Part shown: piece by piece, positions 33,609 through 45,099 of the stretch
Position numbering within the stretch: position 1 is the first letter of the stretch
Layout of the letters: every line of letters begins with the position of its first letter
DNA from: Adiantum capillus-veneris
Taxonomy: Eukaryota; Streptophyta; Polypodiopsida; Polypodiales; Pteridaceae
Reading direction: 5' to 3'
Length of the DNA stretch: 64,000 bases
Assembly: GCA_014529385.2 (NCBI GenBank)
Contig: CM043967.1
Location: forward strand, 7,150,001 to 7,214,000
The notes under the pieces: model-generated
Databases searched by the model: none
What the model saw: the letters and a program-made list of their open reading frames with translations, nothing else
What the model was told of the DNA's origin: nothing
Made by a program: the position numbers and the translations under genes

Positions 33609-34514
33609 GTGTAATGCACTCTACTTATAGTACTTGAAGGTATTCCATTTGTTTTACCTCATGCAGTACCTCTAGTAACTTGTTGAAGGTATATCATTTG
33701 GTACATGTAGCAACCTAAGGTATAATAGTAGCTATATTAATATGAAGGTACTCCATTGTTATACCTTATAATGCCCTATGCTTCCACGCTAGGTACTAAA
33801 TAGCACTTTTCATGTGATTGGAGTACCCTATAATAATGTTTATGGGTCCTTCATCCACCCTATACTACGATATAAGGTACACCATACTACATTCCATCTG
33901 ACTGGAATACTCTATAGAACCTTCTGGTGTAGGTTAAAGTACATTTATCTACCATATAGTAGCATGTTATATAGAGCACCCTAAAAGGTACTAAAGAGTA
34001 CCCTATAATTCCATGTTATGTACTACATAATATCCCCATCCACCCTATAGCATTACTCAAGGTACTCTATAGTACATTTTCTAGTACAAAACAAAAATAT
34101 CTTTCATTGATAAAGCCTTACAGTACCAAAATTGGTACTATACACCACCAAATTGGTACTTTATGGCATCCACCATGTGCCACCATTTAAGGTACTCTTT
34201 AAGACGTTTCCAAACTAGTTCTGAACTTGGTACTAAACAGTACCAAATTGGTACTCTACAACACCAAATGGTATAGTATCATATAGCTAATGTCTTACTA
34301 TACCAAATCTGGTACTATTCCAAATCCAATTATTGTACTCTACCAAATGTACCAAAATTGGTATTATACAAGATCAAATGGTACTATTCTGTACCAAATG
34401 GTACTGTACAAAATGGCTAATATTTTACAGTCCCACATTTGCTTATGTACTGTACCAAATGGTACTGTACAAAATTGCTAATATTTTATTCTCATAAGTT
34501 GTTTTGTTTTAATG
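33609..34514 (+). other. Probable intron rich in GTACCAA/TTGGTAC repeats
   Basis: Donor-like AG|GTGTAA after SLFSQ and acceptor-like TGTCACAG near 34520 bound 0.9 kb without coding. It contains many GGTAC/GTACC words and inverted repeats such as 34123-34138 (GTACCAA-AA-TTGGTAC) and 34240-34254 (GTACCAA-A-TTGGTAC). The first in-frame codons after this acceptor contain a TAA, so the exact splice site is uncertain. Confidence 0.5.
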
Positions 34515-35026
34515 TCACAGGTTGAGTTGTAACAAAGATTCAAGAGGGCCCATCCAGAAGTGAAAATTTCTCTTAGATGTTTTAAGGCTTTAAAGCCTTA
34601 CTTTGTTCAAAAATTGAAGGAGCGATACATGTGTTGCTGTGTATATCATGTCCAAATGATATATTTTAAAGAGGCATTTAATCAGATGCGACAAAACAAG
34701 TTTGGACATCATGGAAAGGATCATGCATGCACATGTTCCATTTGTTGCAGTGATGATTCAGGTAAGTATACTGCTTGCAAACCAATTTGTGTGTCATAGC
34801 ATCACTCATATGTGGGAATCACTTTTATGTCCAAAGGCTCAAGATGCAAAATACTATGCAAAAAAATTCTTTCTTGGGGATTGCTGTAGATGTGGCATAA
34901 ATAGGTTGACATTGTGTCCTGATGAGATTTCAGTGGATAGTGGGGAGGTCACTGTGAAGATCTTCACAGATGTTTCAACTGGGCAAGTTGATGCAGGTGG
35001 GTCTGAGAAGAAAAGAAGGACTTGGT

Positions 35027-35116
35027 AGTGCAACAAATTAGAAGCTCTACTTTTATTGACCTATTCTCATCTCATCTTAAGAGCTTCATCAAGTATAACT
35101 ACATTTTTTGTTGTAG
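35027..35116 (+). other. Probable short intron
   Basis: Donor-like G|GTAGTG near 35027 and a pyrimidine-rich TTTTTTGTTGTAG acceptor at about 35116 separate KKRRTW from the next exon, which encodes FKEFLLKFPSDVVSIIDFAKN after one stop. Confidence 0.5.
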
Positions 35117-36416
35117 GTACAATAATTCAAAGAGTTCTTACTCAAGTTTCCATCAGATGTTGTTTCAATCATCGACTTTGCCAAGAATTATCGATTTAAA
35201 ATACAAAATGAGATACAGTCCATGCACTGGTGGTATAATTAGGTTACGATCACATTATTTATGTGAGAAACTTAGGAGGTGATGTTGAAAAGACACTCCA
35301 TTTTTACATATCTGATGATATGTTGCATGACACTCTATTTGTACAACATTGTTTTCTTCTTCATGATAAGTGGTTGAAACAAAAAGGACATTTTTTACGA
35401 CGTCATTGGGTGTGGTCAGATGGTGCAGCATCTCAGTTTAAAGCACAAAGACCTTTCTACTTTGTGGCTAGGTATTATCGGTTTGACATGTCAACAGATG
35501 ATGCATAGCTTTTCAGCATCAAGACATGGAAAAGGCGAGCACATGGAGCAGGGTAGTGATAAAGAGAACCCTCACTCATGAGGAGTTGAAATTAGATGGC
35601 TGGCCTATGAAGTCTGCAGTCAATGTAGTCAACTATCTAAATGAAACATTTCAGTATAGATCCAGTACACAAAGAGTTTTTTGGCTAATTTCCAAGGATG
35701 ATGTGCGACGCAATGTCCAATGGGATGGTGAGCGTATTACAGGCTCACAATCATTTCATTGCTTCGATGGATATTCACAAGATAATGCATGGGCTCTACA
35801 ATATCGTACACTCTCATGTTTTTGTGATTCATGTATCTGTGGGCAATGGAGAAGATGCAAGAACAGACATGTAGAAGAATGGAAATATCTGATAGTCCAA
35901 CCATTACTAGAATCAGACGATTCTTGCAGTGATGAAGACGATGATGCCGAAGCAAATAACAATTTTGATTTAAATTTGCCAATGCAAAATGTCTCTAACC
36001 TCTCCATGTATGAAGAGAACCTTGACTGTTTGTGTGAATTGTTGTCAATTGGTGACAACTTTGCAATCAAGGCAGCAGAGAAAGGACATGATTTATGTCT
36101 GATCAAATGCACCAAAAAGATGTACCAGACAGTTAAGGCACAAAAGTATGCATGGCACAACAAAATTGTTAGAGGGGGGAAAGCAGTTGAAGGCTTGTAC
36201 TATGGCCAAGTTGAAGGCAATTTTGATACATACAGCCTTCTAGATCATACACCTCTAGTTATGATCTACTCACACCTTGTAAGGGCAATACGGTTTCCCA
36301 TGGAGCCTATCCCAAGATGCCAAAATAGATTCAGGTTATTTATTGAAATATATGAAAACATATACAATAGCATGCCATATGATGATGAGAGTGATCAAGA
36401 TGAAATAATCAGGTAA

Positions 36417-37000
36417 CAAACAATACCAAACACAGAGGTAGAAAGTACCAATAGATTTTTATTACGATCTCTGACAGTACTTGGGTTAATTGCCAAAAAT
36501 TCAACCATGTACTTCTTTTGATAGCCTAATGTCTTTTTGTTTCTCTTGAGTTTCCTCTCTTTTTTTGTTCTTGTGTTCTGATAACAAGTACCAAAGAATA
36601 ACTTGGGTTAATCATCGTATCCCAATAAATTAGAATAGTTACTGAACCAAATGTTGCAGTACCAAAGATGAATAGTACCTAGTACCAAAACTAGTACTAC
36701 ACTTTGTAATTCACCTGCATGATATTTTAGTGCATCCTCTCTTGATGGATAACGTCCACAGTACCAAACTTGGTACTATTAAGTAGTAAACTTGGTACTA
36801 TTAAGACCAAAATTGGTACTGTATATTGCTAATGTATAGTACCAAATAGTTACAAAACCAAATGTTGCAGTGCCTAGCATGTATAGTACCAAAAGAGTAC
36901 CCAAGAAGACCAAATTGAAGTTAACAAATTAAAAAATACACATTGCAAGTAGTTGGAAATAACAAAATTACCATAAATGGTAGTAAGATTAACAATTGGA
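36417..37000. repeat. 3' flank with GTACCAA/TTGGTAC inverted repeats
   Basis: Non-coding. The same words as in the intron recur, including 36761-36776 (GTACCAAACTTGGTAC) and several partial copies to about 36900. They could be subterminal transposase-binding repeats of a DNA transposon. No terminal inverted repeat is confirmed. Confidence 0.5.
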
Positions 37001-37030
37001 TATTGAACACTAGTAGTCAATTGGGATACA

Positions 37031-37937
37031 TCATATATTTGGGGGGTCAAACCAATACGAATAGCCTTCCATCTCTACAAAATAATCAGCAACCAGTGGG
37101 GATAAATCATCTTCAACATAAAACAATGGGTGTTTCCTGCAATAGGCAAGTGGGCAGGGATCTTTGATCCACTCTACTAACCAAGGCTCTACTATATCGG
37201 CGAGATAGGAGGAACCCTCGAGCTCCACTCCTAGCTCAAAAGAACGGATCGGCAAGCAATTGTCGTAATCATTCTTTAAAGACTTTTAGCAGGTGTCTTC
37301 AAGAAGGATCGTGTTGCTAGCATTGAATTGTGGGTGTTTTTCCCACAATTTTTGCAACTTCTTCAGGAAAATAGGCTTCTGCTAGAATTTCTTATCAACG
37401 TACGGAACACATTTAAATTATCCTGCCAAATCTCACAATCCTCTTGAGAAAATATGTATGCTCATATAAAATAAATCATATAAGACTTAATCAAAACAAG
37501 GCTGCACATCAGCTTATTACTCACTTACTCCAAGTTACATTACCTTTTATGAATTTTGGGCTCTTCATAACTATTGGGAAGCAAGTATTCAAGATTTGCA
37601 TCAGCTTAGGCTTCATGCAGCAACTCCAAATCATAATGCTTGCTTGAGCTGCTAGTACTTTCAAGAAATCTTGGGCACCTGGCCTCAACTGACAAAAACA
37701 TAAATTATTGACACGTATTTCTTGTAACACTTGCTTGAGTTCCCATTCATCTTTTGGTAACCTAGAACAACTCTTCAAGACCACCCCATTGACATCAAGA
37801 ATAATCAGTCTGTCCTTTGATGCAGGAAGATCCTTTGGAGCATTACGCTCTATAACAGTAGGCTCATCTAACCACCAAGCTTTGAACCCTAACAAACAAG
37901 AATAGGCAAAAGAGACAAAAAACATATAAATGCTCAT
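37031..37937 (-). pseudogene. FCP1/NIF-like HAD phosphatase fragment
   Basis: Plant-type protein phosphatase of the HAD superfamily (FCP1 homology). The exon at about 37889-37545 reads LIILDVNGVVLKS (nucleophile motif, normally D-L/V-N-G-x-L), RPGAQDFLKVL and IMIWSCCMK. A clear intron (AAAAG|GTAATG to TTCTCAAG|AG) spans about 37446-37544. The next exon has EDCEIWQDNLNVF, then after a frameshift near 37385 KLWEKHPQF and NASNTILLED (the acidic motif), one stop, and ELGVELEGSSYLADIVEPW with a PLAYCRKHPLF end. Introns show it comes from genomic DNA and not from a processed transcript. The stop and frameshift make it a pseudogene. Confidence 0.7.
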
Positions 37938-38057
37938 TAAACACTAGAAAGTAATAGGCATATTTGGCTCATAACAAATGATTGAAATAAGGTCGGTAAT
38001 ACAATGTGGCACAACACATGCATTACATCTTGCACGCACGGGTCTTAGCACACACAC

Positions 38058-38708
38058 TCAAGAGAGCTTCTTTTTTATACAAAATATATATGCTAGAGGA
38101 GAGTCATCATCATTCTTTGTATGCTCATTAACATCAATCCCTATAGGGGGGTCCTTGTCTCCCAGAAACTGGGCCTTGTGCACTACATCATCAAGAGGTA
38201 AGCATTCCTCAAGCACCTCCTTCCTCACACCAATAGCATCCACCTCTATAATGGGATCCTTGTCTCCATTCTTCTTCTCCGGTAGTGACTTGCCATCATC
38301 TACTTTCCCCTTTTGGTTCTTGCCCCCATCCTGCTGGTCCTTGTCTCCAACCTGCTAGTCCTTGTCTATATCCTACCGGTCCTTGTCAGGATGGTCCTTG
38401 TCTACATCCTACTGGTCTGGTAGAACCTCATGGTACGGCACTTCCTTGCGGTCATTTACTCCCTCATGGGCCCCTATGGTGGTGTCCTTGTATTCATCTA
38501 GCTTGTCTCATTGCACTTCATTAGACATGTCTTGAAATGTGCGTGTAGTTGCCTTGTGCATCTCCACATCACAAAACTTACCACCATCTACCATTTCCTC
38601 ATCAAACATATGTCCAGCCTTGGAGTGCTTGTCTACAACATGGTTGTCCATATGCTCCTCTTTGACCTCGTATTCTACATAGTTCAACAACAACAAGAAG
38701 CAGGACAA
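38058..38708 (-). pseudogene. Acidic repeat-bearing coding remnant
   Basis: Minus-strand frames 38508-38708 and 38058-38243 are linked by an in-between stretch with several stops. Composition is strongly acidic and Lys-rich, with short repeats of GDKD/VDKD-type residues (DNA repeats of CAAGGACC about every 18 bp at 38330-38410). It lies directly upstream of the FCP1-like exon and could be its N-terminal extension. The DPPIGIDVNEH and DPIIEVDAIGV segments repeat each other. No domain is recognised. Confidence 0.4.
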
Positions 38709-38979
38709 TTGCTTACTCTTTTAAACATGTCTTTGGTGAGCCCAAGTCTTGATCATTTTGGAGATGTGCTCATTGCATCCAACTTTCACACAAATGTCTT
38801 TTCCATTAGAGTGGCAGCGAAACAGAGAGGGTGGTACTGGTGCCTACAGGTTGACATCTAGCATAAGTTCCTATCAAGAATATGGCACTACATACAAGCG
38901 CATACAACTACATGCAAGAATATGGCACTGCATACAAGCACAATTAGAGAAAAATAACCTAGAATAAGAGGCACAATAT

Positions 38980-39859
38980 GTAAAAATACCAGTTCAATTT
39001 TCATTTCTAGAGCAAGATTCTTCATCTCCACTGTGCCTTCAAGTCGATGTAGCATGCATTTTGACGCATTTATATCAGCTTACACATATTTTATCTCATC
39101 AACGTCACAAGGAACTTGTTGATGTAGTTAATCGAGGCGTTACTCGAACAAAAGATTACCCTCCTTAATTTTCTTAGTGACAACATTTGAGCCCTCAAAC
39201 CTCAGTAAACTCTCTTTCTGTTGTTGGAAACTTGCCCTCAACTGAGATAACCTGTTCAACTTCTGCGTAGAGCTTGTCAAAACTCCACGAACAATGGCAT
39301 CCAAATAAAAAATGTAATCTATTGCCATTGTTTCAAACTGCAAAAATTTTTCCTCTTCAATATTACACATATTGCTGGCACCCTGTGTGTACTGCCTCTT
39401 CTTGTTGGACCCTGATTGCCCACCATGAAATGCTCCATTAGCCTTCTTCCAATTTTCCACCTTCCTCTCCAATCCTCCATGTTTACTACTACACGTACTC
39501 AACACACTCTCCCCAAACCTTGCCATGCAATTTTATGTCTTACTGGGTCATTTTTAGCAGCATGGCACTTCTCAAAAGCATAGCACCTAGAAAACTTAGC
39601 TGTAATCTTCCCACATGATGGGGGACCTTAGTACACCTTATGAAAAAGAAGTCTACAATCATCAATGAAAGAAGACTGCAAATGGTGAAGGTAGACCTTT
39701 GCATTCTTCTGATACCAATGTTGGAAAATAGTAAGCCAGTGATCATCTCGCAGATCATAGTCAGATAAGTACTTAGCAACCTTTCCTTCTAGACTCAAAC
39801 CATACTTCTCATGTAATGCTTTTGCAGTATAGCAGAATTTGTTGTGTATTGGTTTTTCT
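38980..39859 (-). pseudogene. Unrecognised coding remnant downstream of LTR leader
   Basis: Minus-strand coding-like sequence starts where LTR-leader homology ends (39860). The first part reads FCYTAKALHEKYGLSLEGK and LRDDHWLTIFQHW, then a shift gives a Cys-bearing piece (FSRCYAFEKCHAAKN). The frame 39140-39526 (128 codons) reads MARFGESVLS and a Gln/Arg-rich, probably helical end. Later pieces near 39000-39090 look coiled-coil-like (NASKCMLHRLEG). I do not recognise the gene. It may be part of the same captured host locus as the FCP1-like exons. Confidence 0.4.
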
Positions 39860-40129
39860 AAGCCTTGATCTTAAGACTTGTCTTTTCCATCAATCATTCT
39901 CAAAATCCTAATCTAATCCTTCAGTCCTACAATTCTAAAAGGTACTTAGCAAGTACAACCTACTTCCAAGCTACCTCTACACAACAAAAGACGACAATCT
40001 TAAGCTATGCGATTTTAAAAAGAAAGTTTTGACTCTCAGTGATCCTAGAGGAGTTTAAAGGACAGTTACACAAGACGCTTGTGTTTTTTCCTAGTTTAGG
40101 TCTCTTTGATCCCCAACAGGGGCACCAAA
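39860..40129 (-). other. Gypsy-family leader shared with 48934-49200
   Basis: About 270 bp downstream of the LTR on the minus strand match the leader of the plus-strand element (AGAGACCTAAACTAGGAAAA through CAAGTCTTAAGATCAA). Homology stops abruptly at 39860, where unrelated coding-like sequence starts. Confidence 0.85.
40110..40127 (-). other. Primer-binding site, tRNA-Asp-like
   Basis: TGGTGCCCCTGTTGGGGA, two bases after the LTR end, with about five mismatches to the tRNA-Asp complement. Confidence 0.65.
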
Positions 40130-41039
40130 TGTGGGATGGGTGTCTAACCTCACTCCTATCTTATTGCAGACATAGCGAGAACCATGAATATAATTGTCAA
40201 TCCGTGGGACGAAGCTGACTCGACTAGTGTGTAGAGGCTATAAGAGGTTGTCAATATCTTGGAAAACAACAAACAACTCGCATCTAACTCAAGCTACACT
40301 CAAATGACAGAAATTACCAAAAGCTAGTCGTCGCTAATCGGCAAACAAATCATAACCATTACATCATCAAATGATATCCAAATGTTACAAAACTTCTAGG
40401 ACATGTTTATAAGACCTAAGAATGCGTGCTTATGGTTTCAAATCTCACTTCAGGTTAAGTGCAAAAATCACGATTATTAACAATAGTGAGTTTTTGGCCT
40501 AGTTGTTTTTGACCCAGAATGCATCTAAATGCTTAGCAATGATGTCCCAATACCTCGTCTATACTTATTTTATGATTTTTAAGATTAAATTCCTACTTAT
40601 GATGAAATTAGGCCGCGGGTCAGTGATGCCAAATGCTACAGATTACCATGAAATGCTTATGTCAATGCGTAGAGATCTTACCTGTAGTTGCAATGCAATA
40701 AATGTCTTTGCAATGTGACAACCGGATAGGGAGTAGGAAGCGCAAAAAGGAGAGAAGTGAGCGCCGTTAGCTTACATTGTGTTCTATTATCCAAAAACTT
40801 ACAAAAATTGGCTTTTATATCTTAGCCAAGGTTTTTGTGGTCAAAACTAATAATCTGGGAGCTCTAATTAAAGATAGGTTGATACAATCTGGAAGCTTGT
40901 AGCTCCGGCTCATCAATTACAATGTTTATCTAAAAAGTAGGAGTTACAACATTCCCAATTCATCAAAATAATAAGTATTTTTACAATAAAAACTCTGAAA
41001 AATGTTATCCGAGCTATATGAGTCAGCTTGCCGCTAACA
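40130..41039 (-). repeat. 5' LTR of gypsy-family element (minus)
   Basis: Reads TGTTAGCGGCAAGCTGAC to CATCCCACA on the minus strand. Collinear with the LTR at 48016-48933 along its whole length, including GATGAGCCGG(A/G)GCTACAAGC, a TATAAAAGCC promoter-like box and CCTAGAAGTTT(T/C)GT. It contains GTTAATAATCGTGATTTT, half of the palindrome found in the leader arrays. No 3' partner is found at lower coordinates. Confidence 0.9.
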
Positions 41040-41436
41040 GGGAGCCACCCGGACAATGAACAACAATGTGCAAATGGAGCTCTCTCCTTCCTTGAAAATT
41101 TTAAGCTCCATTATATATAGTATAGAAGCGTAAGTGGGGTAAACTTAGTTAAAGAAGCTAAAGTTTATTTAGACAAAGGCAAAGAAATATTAAAACAAGA
41201 TGAAGTTGTCTTTTTTGGTCATGAGTGCCCACTAATTTCCCTATTTGCAGATTGATGCCTTATGCAGCCTTAAGATGAATGAATTCAGTACCCATTTGAA
41301 AACATTACTTTGCAAAGAAGTCTATGTTTTCAAAGGAGACATGAAGTGCATGGAGCTTTGCACGATGAATTTGGCCACATAATCCCATGTTGCATGGTAT
41401 TTCTTTGGAGGCCTTTCATATTGGTAATTGAACTTA
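41040..41436. other. Unassigned sequence
   Basis: No gene recognised. A TATA-like stretch (TTATATATAG near 41113) is present. Flanks the minus-strand LTR. Confidence 0.3.
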
Positions 41437-42955
41437 TGCTTTTGGGGGTTGAACTTCTTCATCATACCAAAGAAGAACACGTCTTGATGATTTTATGTAT
41501 AGTTTGGGCTCCCCATGCAGCCCCAAAATAGTCGATCGGAACATGCAATGGTGCACCTTCTTGGGCTGCCAAAAAAGCTTCATCATGGCCTGCTCAAGTA
41601 CATCCAACCTCCCTTGGGTAGTAGCACCTGAATTGAGAGCCATGGTGCATCAAAAATTTGCTCTCTTGAGACCTTTGTGTGCTTAAAATTGGGTGAAAGG
41701 GTAGTGTATATGATTTTTGGGATGAACAAAGGGCTCAACAAAAAGCCCTTGAATCTAATTCTGATCCGTGGTGCAACGTGGTCAGCCCCTTTTGGTTTAC
41801 ACCCCCACAATGCACTCCCATGGTTCTCCCTTCAATTGACATGACTTTTCATGCATGCATGCCAATTTCTTTAGGTTGCTAGTTATAAGTTAGTAGCTCA
41901 ATCTATTACTATCACTTGATGGGATGCAAAGAGTGTTGAACAATCTCCAAGTTTTTTTCTAGTCATGAGATCACTTTGGGTGCCGGCCAATTACCCCAAA
42001 TATTTTATATTCAAGAGAGCTAAATTATGAAAGTTTATGAGTTAACACGACATATAAGTGTCATGTTACCAATCTAGTATCAAAGCTCCTCACCTTTAAA
42101 ATGGCTTCAAACATATATCAATATAATCTACCAAAGATTTATCTACCTTTGCCAATGAATTGGAGAAGAACTAAAATGGCTAAGGTATCCCATAACCTTC
42201 TCCATGTTTTGGGGGTTGAACTTCTTCATCGCACCAAAGAAGAACACTTCTTGATTATTTTCTCTATAGCTTGGCCCCATGCATCCCCAAAATAGTCGGT
42301 CGGAACATGCAACAGTGCACCTTGGGCTGCTAAGAAAGCTTCATCATGGCCTGCTCAAGTGCATCCAACCTCCCTTGGGTAGTAGCACCTGAATTGAGAG
42401 CCATGGTGCATCAAAAATTTGCTCTCTTGAGACCTTTGTGTGCTTAAAATTGGATGAAAGGGGTAGTGTATATGATTTTTGGGTTCAGAAAAGGGCTCAA
42501 TAAATAGCCCTTGAATCTAATTCTGATCCGTGGCCAGACCCTTTTGGTTTACACCTCCACAATGCACTCCCATGGTTCTCCCCTCAATTGACATGACTTT
42601 TCATGCCTGCATGACAATTTCTTTAGGTTGCTAGTTATAAGTTAGTAGCTCAATTTATTACTACCCCTTGAAGGCATGCAAAGAGTGTTGAAACAATCTG
42701 CAAGTTTTCTCCAAGTCATGAGCCGGCCAATTACCCCAAATATTTTATATTCAAGAGAGATAAATTATGAAAGTTTATGAGTTAACATGACATATAAGTG
42801 TCATGTTACCAATCTAGTATCAAAGTTTCTCACCTTAAAATGGCTTTAAACATATATCAATATAACCTACCAAAGATTTATCTACCTTTGCCAATGAGTC
42901 GGAGAATAACTAAAATGGCTAAGGTATCCCCATAACCTTCTCCATGTTTTTTTTG
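41437..42955. repeat. Tandem duplication, period about 760 bp
   Basis: Copy A 41437-42206 and copy B 42207-42955 are near-identical with small deletions. Each contains TTTTGGGGGTTGAACTTCTTC, a minus-strand gag-like start (MALNSGATTQGRLDVLEQ in copy A, from ATG near 41643), and a plus-strand AATCTAGTATCAAAGCTC, a degraded tRNA-Met-type primer site, followed by ATGGCTT(C/T)AAACATATATC. It therefore duplicates pieces of at least one old LTR element. Confidence 0.88.
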
Positions 42956-43137
42956 TGCAAAAACCTCCACCAACCAGTGGAGGTAAGATTGAATTAACAC
43001 CAAAAAATTACATAGCAAGCCCATAGTTTCAAGTGAGTACAACACTATGACCAAAAGGAATTGGGTAGGACACCAAGATTTATGGGAGACAATACTCCAT
43101 ACAAAACATGACTACATACAAAACTATTGTTGGGATA

Positions 43138-43363
43138 AAGGCCTTGTGCCTTTGCCCGGGGTCGAATGCTTGATGTCCAGTCGCCCGTCCATCATGTGTA
43201 CATGCCCTTATTCATATATCTTATTCATTATACATATATGAATAAGGAGCATCTCACTCATTAGTTCCTGAGGTTGCTCCACCCACACCATCTCTTGTAC
43301 TTCTCCCCTTCCTCACACGCACCACACCGCGCACGCATGCATCTGTGCACACGTGCACTCACA
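43138..43363 (+). repeat. Short LTR with adjacent primer-binding site
   Basis: A 226-bp segment beginning TGTTGGGATAAAGG and ending CACTCACA. TGCTATCAGAGC follows at 43366, close to the TGGTATCAGAGC of initiator-tRNA-Met primer sites typical of copia and TRIM elements. No 3' partner and no gag or pol coding follow clearly. The 102-codon frame at 43274-43582 crosses the LTR end and is probably chance. Confidence 0.5.
43207..43246. repeat. Perfect inverted repeat, 13-bp arms
   Basis: CTTATTCATATAT and ATATATGAATAAG around a 14-bp loop inside the short LTR. Confidence 0.85.
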
Positions 43364-43589
43364 AGTGCTATCAGAGCTACGGCTTGGAGGCAACAACGGT
43401 CTCTCGGCGGCAATGGAGATCCCATAGAGCTTGACGCTTTGCAGCACCAGTTCAAGTTGATCTGGAGCGGATCTATCACGGATCAGGTGAGATGGGTGAG
43501 GTCTTCGCAACTGAGAATTACTAGCAATTGGGGCAACTTAGGAGAGAGCCGAGAGCAGGAAGAGAGAACTGGGGAGGAGTAAAATCAAC

Positions 43590-44230
43590 CCCAAGAATGG
43601 AGAGATAGGATTGAAAGCTCGCAGACACTAGACAATCGAGCAACAGAGATTCAGGGAAGGAGAGAGTGAGCTCTCGACATTATAGGAGAAATTGAAACCT
43701 CGAAGGCTTTGGAGATTCTCGGGCAGCGCTTGAAGAATTGAGGGCAAGAGCTAACAAAGCTGGAATCGAAAGGCACTCAATTAAAGGCTTGAGGCAATAG
43801 ACGAGTAATTGGGGGATTTAGAGCCAATTATGGCATCCAAGGAATTGGGCAGGGACACAACCAAGGAAAGCGAGAGCATGAATTGGAGGCATTTGGGGGA
43901 TTTTAAGCCAGTGCAGGTCAAACACGCTTCAATAGTGCTGTTGAGAGAGCCATTGCGAGTGGGATTTTGAGAGAGGCATTGCAAGTGAAACACCCTTTTG
44001 AAGGCATTCACAAGCAGGAAATTGAAGCCAGGGCAACAACAGGTTCGGTAGTGCTGTAGGTGTTAGGGCCTTGAAGGCAGCAACAGGTTCGGTAGTGTTG
44101 TAGGTGTTAGGGCCTTGACCATTTAGGTGCAAGAAGCCGACAGCGAGCTACAACAAGCTTCGACAACACACCCCCTCCCCTGCTCGTCAGACCCGACAGA
44201 GGCAGCTCGACACTGCATTTGAATTTTTTT
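43590..44230. other. Purine-rich non-coding sequence
   Basis: Probably leader or interior of the element with the short LTR. It is rich in GAGAGAG and TTGAAGGC words and no protein is recognised. A 44-bp tandem duplication lies at 44037-44120. Confidence 0.35.
44037..44120. repeat. 44-bp tandem duplication
   Basis: Two copies of CAACAGGTTCGGTAGTG(C/T)TG...GTTAGGGCCTTGA, one base different over the shared part. Confidence 0.92.
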
Positions 44231-44340
44231 TAAATTCATGACTTACAAACACTATTGTGTGTGCAAGGGGCCGATCCCACCCCTCGGACTCCCCAGACCC
44301 CAACTCTCCAAACTAAAGAGAGAGAGCTTGAGAGATTGAG

Positions 44341-44343
<3 letters not shown>

Positions 44344-44434
<91 letters not shown>
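44344..44434. repeat. (GA)n microsatellite
   Basis: About 91 bp of GA dinucleotide. Open frames on both strands through it (Arg-Glu or Ser-Leu) are artefacts. Confidence 0.97.
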
Positions 44435-44437
<3 letters not shown>

Positions 44438-44439
44438 GA

Positions 44440-45085
44440 TAGTGATCTCGGCATGTATGTGCACACACACATAGGTGTTTGCAAGTCTTGGCAAGTAAGC
44501 TCGGACATCACCCGGCATCGGCTCGAGATTGGCTTTTTCTCGACTTTGGCTTTCGACAGATCGACATCGAGTTGCACTTCTCTCTTTGATTTTGGCATTT
44601 TTCTCTACGGCTTCAAGCATCGGTTATTGGCATCAGTTTTCGACATTGATTTAGCGGCTCGTCCTTTAGTGTTCTTCTCGGCATCAACAACTCAACATCA
44701 ACTTTGAGCATTGACGGCTTGGCGCATCGGTTTTGACACCAATCAAGCGGCTATTCAGCTAGTGCACTTCCGTCCAATGGCAAAAGAGGACATCCATAAT
44801 GATTCCTCCACCTTGATGAAACAGGCAACGATAGAGCGAGAGCGACATCGACTCTCCTCTAGCGTCCATTCTAGAGCGGATTTGGCTCCGATGTACTCTC
44901 CACAACATCTGACTTCGACGGTTTTCTCTAATTTTTGGCTTTAACGGTACATACCAACACATACGGCTCCAACGGATCATTCCAAAGTAGGTTTTTTCCC
45001 TCAAGCACACTTGGCTCTTGGACGGAGTTTCTGATCGATGAGTTTACTGACCAATGAGGTAGTGTTTGCCAGCTTTCCAACGGTT
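44440..45085. other. GC-richer unassigned sequence
   Basis: Contains many TTCTCGGCATC, GACATCGA and GGCTTCGAC-type words, suggesting an old short-period repeat. Frames (for example 44711-44944 +) are not recognisable. Confidence 0.35.
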
Positions 45086-45099
45086 TTGCTCATAGATTG

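Larger units (their letters stand above)
32744..36416 (+). pseudogene. Transposase-like gene with SDG...HGKG motifs
   Basis: A spliced, decayed gene. 32744-33037 gives a polar N-terminus, and a frameshift near 33015-33037 leads to 33015-33614 (ending in VLPNKKDICW). After an intron comes AHPEVKISLRCFKALKP and a Cys/His stretch (CCCVYH). Then 34791-35028, a second intron, and a core with IIDFAKNYRFKIQ (D at 35174), HDTLFVQH, VWSDGAASQFK (D at 35419) and ASRHGKGEHMEQG. The longest frame is 35526-36416 (296 codons), with a Cys-rich CFCDSCICGQWRRC and an acidic end. From memory, this order matches a large family of uncharacterised transposase-like proteins frequent in animals, probably with an RNase H fold. 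I cannot name the superfamily. Stops at the exon starts show that it is dead. Confidence 0.65.

Noticed and set aside
38285-38524. Plus-strand frame rich in His, Pro and Cys
   Set aside because: Antisense shadow of the acidic repeat-bearing minus-strand remnant.
44236-44707. Long frames of 120-150 codons on both strands
   Set aside because: They pass through the GA microsatellite, and flanking residues show no domain.
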